Of a DNA stretch of 10,311 nucleotides, positions 9,863 through 10,311 are shown piece after piece. The notes under the pieces are model-generated. The model had not been told where the DNA came from. It worked only from the letters and a program-made list of their open reading frames with translations, and did no database searches. The DNA comes from Chloroflexota bacterium (lineage in GTDB: Bacteria > Chloroflexota > Limnocylindria > QHBO01), in the NCBI GenBank assembly GCA_024636135.1, contig JAGXHP010000016.1, forward strand, positions 1 through 10,311, in the 5' to 3' direction. A program made the position numbers and the translations under genes. Numbering within the stretch: position 1 is the stretch's first letter; each line of letters opens with the position of its first letter.

Positions 9863-10311
9863 TTAGCGGCTGCGCTCACGCAGCGCCGCCGTCATCCGCG
9901 CGCCCGTCGTGACAGCCCCCTCTGATGCCGATGAGACGAGCGCCGCGTACTTCGCCAGCACCCCTCCGGGATATCGAGGCTCCGGCGGTGACCAGGCTGC
10001 CAGTCGCCGCGCCACCTCTGCGGCGTCGACCTCCAGGTCGAGCTTTCGAGCCTCGACGTCGATCGACACGATGTCACCCTCCTGGACGATGGCGATCGGT
10101 CCGCCCAGGGCTGCCTCCGGCGCTACGTGTCCGATCATCAGCCCGTGGGTCCCGCCGCTGAAGCGTCCGTCGGTGAGGAGGGCAACGTCGCCGCCGAGCC
10201 CCTCGCCGACGAGCGCCGCGGTGACCGAGAGCATCTCCGGCATCCCCGGACCGCCGACCGGGCCTTCATGGCGAATGACGACAACATCGCCGGGACCGAT
10301 GCGCTGCGCGC
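9863..10311 (-). CDS. ilvD: Dihydroxyacid dehydratase, C-terminal part (5' end outside window)
   Basis: This Fe-S enzyme dehydrates 2,3-dihydroxyisovalerate and 2,3-dihydroxy-3-methylvalerate to the 2-oxo acids. Only the last 148 residues are present; the reading frame is open to the window edge, so the Met codon at 10243 is internal. Visible motifs are GDVVVIRHEGPVGGPGMPEM, TDGRFSGGTHG (with the Ser proposed as catalytic base in the IlvD/Edd family), GHVAPEAALGGPIA and the C-terminal RYPGGVLAKYAALVSSAS, all typical of IlvD. The TAA stop at 9863 is followed by 123 bases before the leader peptide ATG. No clear terminator follows, so some read-through from ilvD into the leader is possible. It supplies the step between IlvC and IlvE or LeuA. 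Confidence 0.95.
   Translation of the reverse strand, partial: AQRIGPGDVVVIRHEGPVGGPGMPEMLSVTAALVGEGLGGDVALLTDGRFSGGTHGLMIGHVAPEAALGGPIAIVQEGDIVSIDVEARKLDLEVDAAEVARRLAAWSPPEPRYPGGVLAKYAALVSSASEGAVTTGARMTAALRERSR

Overview
The window is one dense, minus-strand branched-chain amino acid (BCAA) operon from a high-GC bacterium. Long spurious open frames on the opposite strand, GTG starts and purine-rich Shine-Dalgarno sites all fit a GC-rich genome. The citramalate synthase type and the gene order are compatible with Chloroflexota or a deep actinobacterial relative. That placement is a guess from gene content, not a phylogeny.

In transcription order (right to left) the layout is as follows. The 3' end of ilvD (9863-10311) is cut by the window edge. 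A 356-base gap (9507-9862) follows, then ilvB, ilvN, ilvC, leuA, leuB, cimA and ilvE, then a free-standing LeuA-type regulatory domain protein (243-764) and a small acidic hypothetical protein (21-185). Six consecutive junctions from ilvB to ilvE overlap by 4, 4, 1, 4, 4 and 4 bases, so these seven genes are almost certainly one translationally coupled unit. Together they encode acetohydroxyacid synthase (both subunits), ketol-acid reductoisomerase, dihydroxyacid dehydratase (partial), isopropylmalate synthase and dehydrogenase, citramalate synthase and the terminal transaminase. That is the valine and leucine routes plus a threonine-independent route to isoleucine. Only leuC and leuD (isopropylmalate/citramalate isomerase) are missing from the window.

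The most interesting part is the gap upstream of ilvB. It holds a complete transcription attenuator. A 47-codon leader peptide (9739 to 9596, minus strand) contains a 17-residue stretch with 14 Leu/Val/Ile residues. It is followed by an intrinsic-terminator hairpin with a T-rich tail just before the ilvB ribosome binding site. A segment directly after the control codons is complementary at 10 of 11 positions to the 5' arm of that terminator, as expected of an antiterminator. A TGnTAnnnT extended -10 element ends six bases before the leader ATG, so the leader peptide may be translated from a leaderless transcript.

The second notable item is the 173-residue stand-alone LeuA regulatory (dimer) domain at the distal end of the operon. 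With the C-terminal domains of LeuA and CimA it makes three copies of this BCAA-sensing fold in one operon. A third item is LeuB, which carries Gly in place of the Asp that normally contacts the NAD adenosine ribose.
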